The position numbers and the translations under genes are program-made. The notes under the pieces were generated by a model. It did no database searches. It was not told where the DNA came from and saw only the letters and a list, made by a program, of their open reading frames with translations. From Sordariomycetes sp. S80-01Y (lineage: Eukaryota > Ascomycota > Sordariomycetes): a stretch of DNA of 64,000 nucleotides. Location of the stretch: assembly GCA_037042185.1 (NCBI GenBank), contig JAXQJY010000031.1, positions 496,001-560,000 of the forward strand, read 5' to 3'. This document shows positions 52,472 through 63,889 of the stretch, piece by piece; position 1 is the stretch's first letter, and each line of letters opens with the position of its first letter.

Positions 52472-53344
52472 CTATCTGCCTGGAAATCCAAGCAGACAAA
52501 AGAATCTGCGACCAACCTGGCCCTCCAGCGAGTTGAGAACCAAATTCCAAACGTTCAAGTCGTACGCCTCGCCGATGTGACCCACAGGATCGAGCGGGCA
52601 GTAATCCTGCACATATATGTTGTTGACACCGGGCTCATCGATGAATGACGTTTCGGAGGGGGTGACGAGCTCGTCGTATTTTGACGTTATGACGGTGTAG
52701 CTGACGCCGGGCTGCGCGATGGGACCGTCGTTGAGTTCCTGGATCAGCGGGCCGTCGGTGGTGAGCTCCGTGCAAGCCGCGCACCCGAATGACTCGAGAA
52801 GGTCGTTTGCGCCGTCGTCGATGCCGAGGGTCTGCGCGAGCTTGTAAAGGCCAGCGAAGCTGGTGCCGTGGGTGGGCGGGGCGATGGCGATGGCTTTGTC
52901 AACAATGGAGGCGATGCCGCCAAACTTGGTGCCATAGAGGACCTGGAACGCGCCCTCCGAGTGACCGATCAGGTCGACCTTGTCTGCTCCCGTCTTTTGG
53001 TGTACCTCCTTGATGAAATCGACAACCTGCGGGCTCGACTCGGAGATGCTCTTGAGGCCGCCTACGAATGGGAACCCGTCGTACGCGCCGTACGTCAGCG
53101 AGAATGTGCAGTAGCCCTGGCTCTTGAGAAACACATCGAGGAAGTTGATGTCTTCGTAGTAAGTAGCGCCGAGGCCATGCAAAAGCACCACCGGGTTCGG
53201 GTGGTCGCTGCTCTCGCAGGAGAAGTCATTGTGCTCGGCGCGCTGGTGTAGTTGGTTGGGGCTCTCGAGTCCGAGTGGACTGGCGAGCGCGGTAGTCGAC
53301 AGCGCGATCACTGCGGCGATGAACCTGGGCGCGCTGAAGTGCAT
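52472..53344 (-). CDS. Secreted lipase/esterase, EstA class-2 type
   Basis: This alpha/beta hydrolase is about 290 aa. A signal peptide (MHFSAPRFIAAVIALSTTALA) is followed by NPVVLLHGLGATYYED, the oxyanion HGLG motif, and the nucleophile elbow DLIGHSEGAFQ. Acid and base are visible as TSKYDELVTP (Asp) and DPVGHIGEAYD (His). Cys pairs in FGCAAC and the late YCPLDPVGH fit a secreted enzyme. ATG 53344 is preferred to the in-frame 53362 because it gives a cleaner signal. The last 12 residues (GRRFFCLLGFPGR) follow EGQ-GTTGGT and may be intron read-through; a short 3' exon could replace them. It probably acts on extracellular acyl esters. Confidence 0.88.
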   Translation of the reverse strand: MHFSAPRFIAAVIALSTTALASPLGLESPNQLHQRAEHNDFSCESSDHPNPVVLLHGLGATYYEDINFLDVFLKSQGYCTFSLTYGAYDGFPFVGGLKSISESSPQVVDFIKEVHQKTGADKVDLIGHSEGAFQVLYGTKFGGIASIVDKAIAIAPPTHGTSFAGLYKLAQTLGIDDGANDLLESFGCAACTELTTDGPLIQELNDGPIAQPGVSYTVITSKYDELVTPSETSFIDEPGVNNIYVQDYCPLDPVGHIGEAYDLNVWNLVLNSLEGQVGRRFFCLLGFPGR

Positions 53345-53447
53345 GACGATGCTGCTGAACAACCCCTTAAGTGATGATGTCTAGCCGGAAACCTTGCTCC
53401 TATCCCGCGGCATGATCTATATAAGCACCTTCAAGTCGCGTAACATG

Positions 53448-53783
53448 TTATTTCGACGATGAGGTCGAAAAATATTGACTCTCTACCAGGCATGTGCAGG
53501 GATGGTAAGACACAGATCGACAGGGCTCCGATGGACTCCCTTTACATGTCTTGGTGATATTCAGCTGAACAGAATTCATCAGTAATGCTGAAGTATAGTT
53601 TACACTCACCATGCCCAATTTCCTGTCCGCGGGCACAAAAGTACCGCCGGCGGAGGGTCCTGTCTCAAGTTGGACGGCACATGAGGGCAAATCTGCTAGA
53701 AGATGCGCTACTAGTAGTAGTACCGTTGCCAGCTGAATGTGTTTGAGACATAGGAAAGCCTCAATTTCGAATTCTCGCATCAC
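53448..53783 (-). CDS. Small secreted cysteine-rich protein, candidate effector
   Basis: Exons 53783-53610 and 53564-53448 give 96 aa. The 45-bp intron (GTGAGT, TACTGAT branch, TTCAG) is a multiple of three and has no stop, so the frame also reads through it. A hydrophobic segment, IQLATVLLLVAHLLA, is followed by a Ser-Cys-Ala site and a mature part with Cys in TCKG, PCRS and PCTC. The acidic residues before the hydrophobic core (MREFEIEAF) are unusual for a signal peptide; starts at 53783 and 53780 are equivalent. It has no recognised family. The lipase gene lies 104 bp downstream on the same strand. Confidence 0.45.
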   Translation of the reverse strand: MMREFEIEAFLCLKHIQLATVLLLVAHLLADLPSCAVQLETGPSAGGTFVPADRKLGMVSVNYTSALLMNSVQLNITKTCKGSPSEPCRSVSYHPCTCLVESQYFSTSSSK

Positions 53784-54120
53784 ATTCGGGCCTACGCTAA
53801 GTAACTATAGGATAGGGTCGGTCTACTATTCGTAGTACGACACACGGCCCTAGTCTCGATGAGGTGGAACGTGGCGGTGGAGGTGGCCCCTCCGTGCCAG
53901 GTGAGAGCGTTGACGAAGACGTGAAGAACGTTCTCACCCGTTAGGGGAGGCAGCAGATTGCTTTCGTCTCCTTAACACCCTGTCTGATGAGTGCACAAGT
54001 GGATAAGCCCTCTTCACATAACGCACCACATCGAGTGAGCAGTGTTGGATAAATAATAAGTATGCTATGTCTCGTGCTTCCACCCCTCTGCACCTATCCT
54101 AAAGCCTTTTAGACCATCGG
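53784..54120. other. Intergenic region, no gene seen
   Basis: This holds the promoter of the small secreted protein gene and the 3' flank of the FN3 gene. Nothing else is seen. Confidence 0.5.
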
Positions 54121-57100
54121 CTACTCTTCTGTCTTGTCGACCCGGTCAAAGTCCATGCTCTCCTTCTCCTTGCTCGGCGTCTGAGCCTGCTTCTTCTTCA
54201 TCCCGAACCCCATGCGTCCGCTCCAACTTGGAAGCCTCTCCTTCGCCCCCGTCATCATCTCCTTGCTCCGCGAAGGACCCAAGCCGGGAGAGCTGGTCAT
54301 ACTGTCATAGCTCTTGCCCAACTCCTCTTTCCTAGAGCCGTGATCAGTGTCGTCTTCGTGAAGCTCATCTAGATCACCGATGGAGGAGCGCTGGTCGATG
54401 GACATGTTCTTGTCCGAGTTCGTCGCTGAACCAGGTCCCTTCTTAAACAGGCTGGAGTCCTTGCCGAGGCGCGAGGAGAGACTGAACTTGGAAGATGAGC
54501 CTTTGCGGAGGAGCCTCTTGATGCCGTTGACGCTCTCATTACCAGCTGGGGTAACGTCGAGTTGAGGATTGGAAGAGGAGGCGTCCAGAGGTAGCGATTC
54601 GTGGGATTCGGAGATGGATGTCTGTGTGTGCACGCTGTACGTGTCACGGGACATGCGCGAGTCAGATGGCGAATCGTCGGCGGAGGGAATCTCGAGGGAC
54701 GGGGTCGCGTCTTTGGATTTGGCCTTGTCCTTCTTGTCTTTAGCCTTCTCCTTACCCTTGCCCTTTTCCTTCTCTGATGACTCGTCTTTGTCTCTTCTAA
54801 AGAGACCCATGAAAGTCGGAGCGGCCGGATTAAGACGTTGAGCAAGGGGAACGGAAGCCTTGGGTGGGCGGGACCCGATGACGCCGACTTGGCTGGGGAG
54901 GGTATGGGGATTGTTGAGCTCGGTTTCGTAAAGAATCTCGTCATCTGCTGAAGCGAGGGTTGTCGTGAGAGCCGAAGGAGAACCGTGAATACTAGGTCTG
55001 CGAGAGCCCTGCCGGGATGCGCCCCAACCTTTGGCCTCGCCAGGCGACCAGAGGCGACTTTTGCTCAAAGCCGACTCGGCACCCTGGGGTCCCCAAATCG
55101 AGCCGCTGTCTGTAGACGGGCGAGGTAGGTCAGATGAGGCAATGCTCGCGGGACGTCCGTTGTCCAGGTCACGGTCGAACAGAGCGTGACTGGAGAATGG
55201 GTTCAGACGACGACCCAGCAGTGATTTGCCGCTAGCCCAGGGGCTGTTGGAGCTTCCCTCCGGACCTGTCGAGTTACGATGGCCCTTCAATGAGAAGCTC
55301 ATCCTACGCCTGGCCGCAAGGGCTTCATTCTCATCGGTTCCGCGAGGGAAAGACTGGCTTTGACCGGACTTAAGGCTGCCGATAGGAGGTCCGACGTCCT
55401 CATCAGGCTTTGCGGTTCTGCTGCGCTGCAAGCCTAGCAGGCTAGCCAACCTGTTCGCAGGCGGAGCGAAGTTGGCAGAAGGGCGATCGGAGTTGTCTTG
55501 GTACTGGGGGAAGGGAAGGTTGGCAGTTGACGAATAAGGACTAGAGAACACGCTGAACGACTGATTGGAGGAAGCCGGCGACTGCGGATCTTCCTCGCCA
55601 GCCGTGACGGCTTCGGGCAGCATAGGCGTGTGAGGCGTTCTGGCGTCGGACTCGTTGTCGATGATTCCACTGGGCAAGTACAGCTGAGCCGACGGACTCA
55701 ATGGTCCCATAGCTGACTTGATATCCTCCTCTGTGGGGGGTTCGTGGGAGGTGGGCATGAATAGCATACTAGGCTGGAATCCAGTGCTTGGGCGCATCTG
55801 CCCTGAAGGATGTTGCGAAGGGGAGTCGGTCATGGCGAAGCCGCCAGGAGGCGACATGTGAAGATCATCGCTCTGGTCGCTCAGCCGCTTGGGCTGCGTT
55901 GAGGGGCCTGGTTCCATATCTTGAAGAGGAGCCTCGCCCTGGCCGAAGAAGTTGGCCTGGGCCGTGTGGATGTTGATCTGCTCGCCAATCATGGCGAGCT
56001 GTTGGTCCAGGGAGTGTCCCGCCTGTATTTCCTCGACGAGACGATGATGCATACCGTTCCTGGCGTTCTCCCATTCCCTGTGAGCTTTGTCGTCTTTCTC
56101 CTTGACGTGCTCGTCGTCTGCCCCAGGGAGGTGCTTTCGAGCTTCCTTCATCTCGTTCAGCTGCTTGCCCTTGCTGCTCAGCTCAGCCTCAAGCGCATCG
56201 TGGTCGTCGGTCAACTTGTCGATCTTAGCCTTGAGGTCGGCAACTTCCCCGTCGGACTTGTTCTGCAGCTCAGCCTTCTGCTCCTTGAAGCTGTCGCGCT
56301 CCTTCTTCATCCGCTCCACTTCCTTCTCAAGCTTCGTGATGTTATCGCGGACCTTTGACTTCTTCGCCTCCTTGTCCTTCATCTGCGTCTCCTTCTTTGC
56401 CTTTTCCTTCTCGGCCGCGCGCATGGCTTCCATGGTGGTTCTGACGCTGGCCTTGAGGGACACAGTTACCTCTTCTTTCTCCTTCAAGGACTGACGCTTG
56501 CTGTCCTTCTCCTTCTTCAGGTCGTTCTCCGCCTGCAAGTTCTCTGCGTCTTCGACGCTTTTCATCTTAATGGTCTCGTTCGTTTCCTGCCGGATTTCTT
56601 GGAACTTGACATTGAGCTCTTCAAGCGATTGCTCGGGTCCATCGAAATCGAGATGCTTCGGCTGGTCGGCGCTGGCGACGGACGGGGAGTGCTGTCGGCG
56701 ATTGATTGTGTTCCGCCGCTGTCCGGGCGCCGCGCTCGTGTCCTTGTTGCCATCAAGAAGCTCGATGGAGGCCGCGAAGGAGCAGGCAGCTGGGCCATTT
56801 CCGTTGCTGTCATCGCCTCCTCTGGCCTTGGACAGGTCATCGCCAACGAAATTCGTAGGTAGACGAGCATTGCCGAGGAACGGCTTCCCATCCTTGCCAA
56901 AGGTACGCAGGCGAACGGTCTGACTCGCAGCTTGGAAGTTGTTCGGCCCCAGAGCCACGACGCGAATATTGTAGAAATGATCCGGCTTGAGACCAGTGAC
57001 GGTAATAGCAAGATCGGTTCCGGGCGACTCTCCGACTTTGAGCAGCGGTCAGCATGGGTGCTCGCGTGCTGTGGTGGTAACACTTACCGTGAATGCCATT

Positions 57101-57593
57101 GACCTGTATCAGATACTTCTGCACAGGCCTATTGGGAGCCGGCGGCGTCCAGCTGAGGGTGGCGGCGTCCGCGCGTATCCCGGCCAGGGAGACATCGGGG
57201 GCTTCGGGTACGTCGACTCCGAGGACGCTGATGAGCTCCGGGACGGGTTTCCAGAGGGTCTGCCATGATCGATGTAGAAGCCTGCGCGCGTCAGCCTGGA
57301 TGTCAATAACGGATACGGGGACCGTACCAGACAACGGCGCCCAGTGTCAAGACCATCCTAAAGTGGTGTGCTATCAAAACATCGGGACGCAGCTCGTAGA
57401 GGTCGGCGGCGGTTGGGAAGCGCAGCGACTGCCTCAGGCGGTTCCTATCGGCGGCCAGAGGCAGGGCGAGAAGGGCGGAGAGGGCGGCGGCGAGCGAGCT
57501 CAGACGGGCAATACTAGATCTGGCGGATCTCACGGTCCAAATGCCCAAGACGCTGAGGATGAGAGTTGTCAAGAGCGGTAGCTCCCATGACAT
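54121..57593 (-). CDS. Membrane-anchored FN3 and coiled-coil protein
   Basis: This 1124-aa protein has exons 57593-57328, 57281-57088 and 57035-54121 (46- and 52-bp introns). Residues 1-100 contain hydrophobic helices (WELPLLTTLILSVLGIW; SSLAAALSALLALPL; VLTLGAVVWLL). One fibronectin type III domain follows at about 107-198 (VPEAPDVSLAGI, LSWTPPAPNRPVQKYLIQV, GLKPDHFYNIRVVA). A long charged coiled coil spans about 290-455 (EELNVKFQEIRQETNE, KLEKEVERMKKERDSF). The rest is Ser/Pro-rich and disordered, ending in Lys-rich patches (KEKGKGKEKAKDKKDK). The layout fits a fungal ER or plasma-membrane tether with a cytosolic scaffold. No enzyme domain is present. The upstream (GC)n tract at 57599-57612 is a simple repeat. 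Confidence 0.85.
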
Positions 57594-60500
57594 GTTCTCA
57601 GCGCGCGCGCACTCGAGTCAGCGGCGGTCGGGGGTGAGGGCATGCATTCGCGAGTAATCGCACACACAGTAGAGCGACCGAGCTTGCGAGGCTGCTGGAG
57701 GAAAGATGCTGTTCTGGCGATGCTGCGGTGGGTGGGTGGGAGTCGTGATGGTATGATGGTGTTTGTGTACGTACGTGGGAAGGAAAATCAGGACTTGGCA
57801 GACCCCAACTGGAGCGCTCGAGTCCAGGGCCCTCAGTGGCTGCGTCGGCGAGTCGGACCCAGGCAGAGCGCTGAATCTCGGCAGTCGATTGGCGGGCGAT
57901 CGGAAGGAGGGGAAGGGACTTGGGAGGAGCATTGAGCCGCATTGCTGCCGCAATACCTGACCTTGCTGTAGGTACTCCGTAGGTAAGCTGGTAAGGTACC
58001 TTTGGTACCACCTCGGGGGGCCCCAGTGGTCGCAACTGAACTGAAATGAAGAGCTGCGACCTGAGGCGTCGCCGAATCAGGAATGGCGCCCACGCCGCTG
58101 TTGCTCAGGCGTTGCCTCTCATCTCGGGCACCGCTCAAACAGGGTTCTTTCATACGCGCATCGCACCGTTCCGTCTAGTACCGAAGTCCAAGTCTCTTGC
58201 AGAGTTCGGTTCAGACACAAGACACGCAATGTTCTTTGAGTGGTGAGCGGCTTTAGCCGGGATGCTGTGTTTGGACTTCTGGGGTCCTGCAGTCGCGTTC
58301 GCGATGGCATCTGCCTGCATACGACACGAGGCACGCATCCAGGCACGCAACAAGGCCCCTTCCACTCTACCAAGGCTTCGACGTGTAATCTACGATCCGT
58401 ACCTGCAATTACTGACAATTCAAGGTGAAACAAGAAGCATCTACGGCACCAGTAGAGGAGATGACACCAGCGATGACTTCCTTCGTAGCTTACACCTACC
58501 TTACCCTACGGTACTCGCTCACCCTGCAGTGTGTAAGAGACACGCGTGCCAGCAAAGTCACTGTCTATCTTAAAGCTGAGCTTCATGATTTGTATAGAGC
58601 TCAATCCTTACTGTGGACATCTTCTCGATATAAGAGCGCCTTGCATTGAATTTGGTCATATAAAGTGTTGATTGGAACCTGCTGAAGGCACCTACCTTGG
58701 AATCCGCGGACAGTAAAAGATCGTTGCTTGCGCCGTCTTGGTTGTTCGGCGACCAGGCAGCTATTGTGGCGGATAATGCGTAGCGCATGCGACATGACGT
58801 TTGTGACATTCAAATACCAAAATGCGTTTAAAGGAAGTCTATCGTACAACCTGATGAGGAGCGGCTGGCTCTGCTCCGATATAAAACAATACCGCTACAT
58901 GTATGACGAGCAACCACTTCTACAGCCTGCATTTCTGCCCCTAGCATTTAATTAACATTCAACCGAGCACCCAAAAACGCTGGGTTCCATGCCCCAGATC
59001 TTCGCCCGAGTCGGAAGCAGCTGAGCGACAATGGCTGGCCTGGAGGAGGCACATCATGTAGAGACCATCCGGCGAACGCCAACGCGATCGCCATATGACA
59101 CTGGGTGGCGTGGGCTTGCTCTCGCTGTCCTCGCTCCAATGCCATTCTATCCCGTCGCCATTTATGGCGCATATCTCTACGTTGGTCCCAATGGCTCACC
59201 ACGTGATCTTACTTACTGGGAGCAATTCACGATGCATATGCTGGCTCACGGTGGAGGGGAAATCCTCAAGCGGTTTATTAGACGAAAGGTGCGGGATGCT
59301 GCCGCCTTACATTCGCTCATTGGCTGACTGACGTCGTTTCAAGTTCCCGGGACAGCCTGGGGAAGTAAACGAGTCATTAGCGGGTGCAAAGGTCGATCTG
59401 TGATTAATGATGAGGAGCAGGGCTTACATCATGGACGGCTTGTGACGAGGACCTGCACGGGGTCTCGAAACGCAATGTACGTTGATGCTTAGCCCAACAA
59501 AGTAAGGATGGAAGAGGGCGGGATTCGTGCAATGATTATTACTAGGATAGCAGTATGTATTGTACTTCGTGGGAACGGAGTCCATTCCATGCTGTATTGT
59601 AGTTGGCGTCCTACTCAATCACAGCCCGGCCTAAAAGCGGCACTGCGCAGATACCCATCAGAGAAGGGACAGATGCCGTTTGCGGTGGTGGTGCTTCGCT
59701 CCAGGGGCAGTAAACGTGCATCAACTATTGTCAGAGCCGCTGGCTTTCAGGCTCAGAGTCCATGCGTAGAATCAGACAAATGCTGGTGCTTGTGTTATGT
59801 GATGTTGCGGTGGCGGCGACACGAGCGACCGTGGGGACTCCGTTGGCATTGTTTCTACGGTCCTAGGCTATGTGATGTGAGTGGTGCAGGAATGAGCCCT
59901 GGATCATGACACAGCATCGGCCGATATCAAAGGTATAGTAAGGCATGGGATGGTCTTCTTTAGGTAACGAACAGCCTGCATCTGCAATTTTTTTCTTTAC
60001 CCAATGCCAGCGGTGCCTTCCATTGGTTCCGATGAAAATTTTACTCGTCGCCGAGTGTCATGTCGTCAGCACGAGGGCACTAAGACCCCTACCGAGGCTC
60101 TCATGACTCCCACGTTCTGAGCAGCTGACGGGACCCATGGCGGGGTCGTCCTCCACCAAGACAACTCTTCCGTGTCAAATGCCCACGCAGGACGGAGCGG
60201 AGCGAGTCGACTGGAGCTCGCAGCGTCGCAATCGGCATCGCGATCGGGGAGGAACTTGTCGGTGTCATTGTGATGGCACTCCTCCGAGTCGTTGCGCGGG
60301 TGGGTTGTACAGAGTGTCGCTGCAATGTCCTTCCCGTCTCGGTCTCGGTGGCGCATTGCATTTGTCCAGGCACAGGGAGATAAAAGCCTATGCCCATGCC
60401 CATGCCCATGCCTATGCGACCACGCGCCTCAACATTGGCATGGCAGGGCATGGCATGGCACGGCATGTGCGATAGCTAAACCAGCCACTGCATTCCGGCG

Positions 60501-61220
60501 GCCAGCCCTGACACTCGGCACATCGCAGGGCCCAGGGTGATTGAGTTTTTGTCCCAACCATGAATGCGCTGCCTGATCCTGATTTGCCTGTGCTGTCACA
60601 TGTTGAACATGTTGAGAGCGAGAGCCCGAGCGTCCGGAGCTGCCAGTCCTAACTTAGTAGTCGACGGGCATGGCGGGCTTGGCCGAGTTGGATGGGGCAG
60701 ATCCGGATCCATGCACGTCTTCCGTAGGCGGCCAACAAGTCCGACTCGCTGCAGCGCTCTGCAGCGGCACTGGCACTAGCAGCCGCTGCACTCACCCATC
60801 GGCGTCATGCGCTGCTGCTCAACACTTTGACCTCGACGTTGCCTATCGCGCTCCCCTCTGCTCCTACATTTCACCTTCGCAGAGCGACTTCATTTGCATT
60901 AGACTTGGATTGACTGCTTCGTTTCCATTCCTGCGCTTTTCGGAAACAAGGCTCATCGCAGCCACCGTTTAATCCTTCATCCCGCATTACGTATTGCCAG
61001 TCCGACCTCGTCCTTGGCCCCGTCATCCGCGGACACCCGCCCAACAAACCTCCCCTTCACCACCACTGATCGCAACCGTCCGAAACATCCCCACACACGA
61101 ATTAAACAGACGTCGGTGCGAAGACGACCTCTCGACACTACTATTTAGTAGTAGACAGCCGACCACCCGCCAGAAGCACGTCCAGGAAGAAGACCCGCCC
61201 GCCTGGGGCACGCTGCCACC
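57594..61220. other. 3.6 kb divergent spacer, no convincing gene
   Basis: It separates the FN3 gene and the lipin gene, which face away from each other. A 98-codon frame at 59031-59327 has no family support. Short tandem repeats lie at 60390-60468. The last 450 bp form the lipin promoter and leader (C/T-rich, CCACCATGCAG start context). Confidence 0.4.
60390..60468. repeat. GCCCAT hexamer and GGCAT pentamer tandem repeats
   Basis: (TGCCCA) units at 60390-60415 are followed by GGCAT/GGCATG units at 60437-60468. The two are roughly inverted in sense (CCCATG against CATGG), so a loose hairpin could form. Confidence 0.6.
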
Positions 61221-63500
61221 ATGCAGTACGTCCGCTCAGTAACCGACTCCGTCTCGACGGCCTGGAACTCCCTCAACCCGGCTACCCTCTCCGGCGCAAT
61301 CGACGTCATTGTCGTTGAGCAGGAAGATGGCTCCCTCGCCTGTTCGCCCTTCCACGTCCGCTTCGGCAAGTTCTCGCTCTTGCGACCGTCCGACAAGAAG
61401 GTCGAGTTCAAGGTCAATGGCGTCAAGCAGGACTATTCCATGAAGCTGGGCGATGGGGGCGAGGCCTTCTTCGTGTTTGAGACGACAGAAAACATCCCTT
61501 TCAGCATGCAGACGAGTCCCTTGGTCAGCCCGGCCAGCAGCCCACCCTTGGGAGCTTCGCCAGACTCGCCGGATCTCAAGGAGCCGGCGGAATGGAACCT
61601 GGATCAAGACACGTCCAAGCCGCAGCCGCTTCAGAGACCACCACCATCGGTGCTTCAACCTTCGAATATCGAGAATGGGATGATCACGCCGCTGTCAACG
61701 TCCCCCAACGCTTCCAACGGCCGACCCGCGTCTGGAGACTGGTCTGGCACCACCTTCCGCCCACACAGCGACGACGTACTGCGATACTCTGCCCGGCCAA
61801 CCTCCCGCGGTACCGACGATTCGAACTCCAACCAAGATGGCTACCATCCTGTCTCGGAGAGATCTACATCCCCTCCGCCCCTCGAGATCCACGAAGCCAT
61901 CCAGCGCGCACAGAGCCTCAGTAAAGAACTCTCCACGGTCAACATCCCCAGCAAGATCACCGATACCGGCGACTTAATGCTCGACATGACAGGCTTCAAG
62001 TCCAACGAGGAAGACATGATCAAGGCCGAAGTTCTGGCTCGCAAGATCCTCGCAGAAGAGCTAGACGGCAACTACGACATTGGCGCACTCTTTGGCTTTG
62101 ACGAGGAGGGAAACCTCTGGATCTACCGAAGCGAAGAGGCGAGGAAGGCAGCTATGAAGAAGACTATGGAGCACTCAATGGAAGGCCACGGCGTGGCCGC
62201 CGACGCAGCCTCAGACCCAGGGTACCACTCCGATGGTGACGATGTCTCAGCAAAGCACAGACGATCGACCTCTGACGCTGGGCCGATGGACATGCAGACA
62301 CCGCCGAGCACACCTCCCGGAACGGGCGATCCGAACCGCAACTACGCAAAGACCTTGCGGTTGACTAGCGAGCAGCTCAAAGATCTGAAACTCGGGCCCG
62401 GCCCGAACAAGATGAGTTTCACTGTCAACAGGGCGACGTGCTCGGCCAACATGTATCTCTGGAAGCACGAGGTGCCAGTTGTCGTCTCCGACATTGACGG
62501 CACTATCACAAAGTCCGATGCGTTGGGGCATGTGCTCAACATGATCGGTCGCGACTGGACGCACGCCGGCATCGCGAAGCTCTACAGCGATATCGTTGCC
62601 AATGGGTACAACATCATGTATCTCACCTCGCGAAGTGTAGGACAAGCGGACACCACAAGGTCCTATCTCGCCAACGTCGCGCAGGATGAGTTCAAACTTC
62701 CTGCCGGCCCGACGATTTTGTCTCCGGACAGGACCATGGCCGCGTTGCGGAGAGAGGTCTACCTCCGCCAACCGCAGGTCTTCAAGATGGCAACCCTGCG
62801 TGACATCAAGAATCTCTACGGCGCGGACCGGACGCCCTTCTACGCTGGCTTCGGTAATCGTCTCACCGACCAGATTTCCTACCGGACCGTCGACATTCCG
62901 CGCACGCGCATCTTCACCATCAACGCCAACTCCGAGGTTTCCCTGGACCTGCTGACGCTCGGCAACCTAAAGATGAGCTACGTCAACATCAACGAAGTGG
63001 TTGATCACTACTTCCCGCCCGTGAGCACCCTGGTGACCGCGGGCGGCGAGGAGTTCACGGATTTCATGTACTGGCGCAGCGCGCCGCTGCCGCTGGACGA
63101 CTTCTCCGCCTCGGAAAGCGACGATGACGAAGAGCCGGACAAGCGCGACGCCGATAGCACCTATGCTGACGACGAAGATGATGAAGAGGGCGACGGGCTC
63201 GCTGACTCGTACATCTCGAGAGACTCGTACGACGACGAGGGCATTTCAGAATCCATGCAGGACCTGCGGCGGATATCGAATGAGTCTTACGACTACGACT
63301 CCCGTCGACCGTCCTACGACGACGAAGACGACGAGTACGCTTCAGAAGACGACACCCAAATCTTCCGAGACTCGAGACAAACCACACCTGGACGCACGAT
63401 CAGGAAGATGGACGAGGCTGAGGACGTTAATGCCGAGCTGATCACGGGGGTGGGTGACCTTTCCGTCGACAAGCGCCCGACCGGGCCCAAAGTGAAGTGA
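61221..63500 (+). CDS. PAH1: Lipin-type phosphatidate phosphatase
   Basis: This Mg-dependent enzyme makes diacylglycerol from phosphatidate for triacylglycerol and phospholipid synthesis, acting at the ER and nuclear membrane after dephosphorylation. It is a single exon of 759 aa. The N-terminal lipin domain (1-100) starts with the amphipathic helix MQYVRSVTDSVSTAWNSLNP and contains GAIDVIVVEQ and FHVRFGKFSLLRP. A Ser/Pro-rich linker follows. The catalytic HAD-like domain has Asp424 and Asp426 in VVSDIDGTITKSD, then GHVLNMIGRDWTH and YLTSRSVGQADTTR. The C-terminal 150 residues are a very acidic Asp/Glu tail with Ser-rich phosphosite candidates. The first ATG has a strong context. It converges with HIS4. 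Confidence 0.96.
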   Translation: MQYVRSVTDSVSTAWNSLNPATLSGAIDVIVVEQEDGSLACSPFHVRFGKFSLLRPSDKKVEFKVNGVKQDYSMKLGDGGEAFFVFETTENIPFSMQTSPLVSPASSPPLGASPDSPDLKEPAEWNLDQDTSKPQPLQRPPPSVLQPSNIENGMITPLSTSPNASNGRPASGDWSGTTFRPHSDDVLRYSARPTSRGTDDSNSNQDGYHPVSERSTSPPPLEIHEAIQRAQSLSKELSTVNIPSKITDTGDLMLDMTGFKSNEEDMIKAEVLARKILAEELDGNYDIGALFGFDEEGNLWIYRSEEARKAAMKKTMEHSMEGHGVAADAASDPGYHSDGDDVSAKHRRSTSDAGPMDMQTPPSTPPGTGDPNRNYAKTLRLTSEQLKDLKLGPGPNKMSFTVNRATCSANMYLWKHEVPVVVSDIDGTITKSDALGHVLNMIGRDWTHAGIAKLYSDIVANGYNIMYLTSRSVGQADTTRSYLANVAQDEFKLPAGPTILSPDRTMAALRREVYLRQPQVFKMATLRDIKNLYGADRTPFYAGFGNRLTDQISYRTVDIPRTRIFTINANSEVSLDLLTLGNLKMSYVNINEVVDHYFPPVSTLVTAGGEEFTDFMYWRSAPLPLDDFSASESDDDEEPDKRDADSTYADDEDDEEGDGLADSYISRDSYDDEGISESMQDLRRISNESYDYDSRRPSYDDEDDEYASEDDTQIFRDSRQTTPGRTIRKMDEAEDVNAELITGVGDLSVDKRPTGPKVK

Positions 63501-63889
63501 GCGTGTGCTGATAGCGGGTTCGCAGGCGAAGGGCGATGTTGAGCAGCCGGTGGAGATCCGCACCGAGGACTCGGAATAGAGAACGGTTTCTTTCCCTCGA
63601 CGGCCGGAATGCCGTCGAGGGACTGCAGGATAGAGAGCGTGTGCGTGGATATTTGGTGCATAGCGTGGCGTTCTTGATATATTGGAAGACCTCGTTTTTT
63701 TTCTGACATCTTGTATGACTACATAGAATAAATACATGGGCATGGGGTCGCGCATGTTGAGATTCCGAGGCGAAAGACATGAAACATTCTATAAGCGTTC
63801 CTATTCTAACCGCAACATCCGTGACCCATCTCTGCGTGACTTTTCTCTCATCCAAACATAATTTTTACTTTAAGCATCCCGGCCGGGCA
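63501..63889. other. 3' spacer between PAH1 and HIS4
   Basis: This convergent terminator region contains an inverted repeat CCTCGACGGC/GCCGTCGAGG at about 63595-63622 that could form a hairpin in either transcript. No gene seen. Confidence 0.5.

Noticed and set aside
59031-59327. 98-codon plus-strand frame with a hydrophobic middle
   Set aside because: No family features, no intron support, and codon use unlike the neighbours; it lies in a long spacer.
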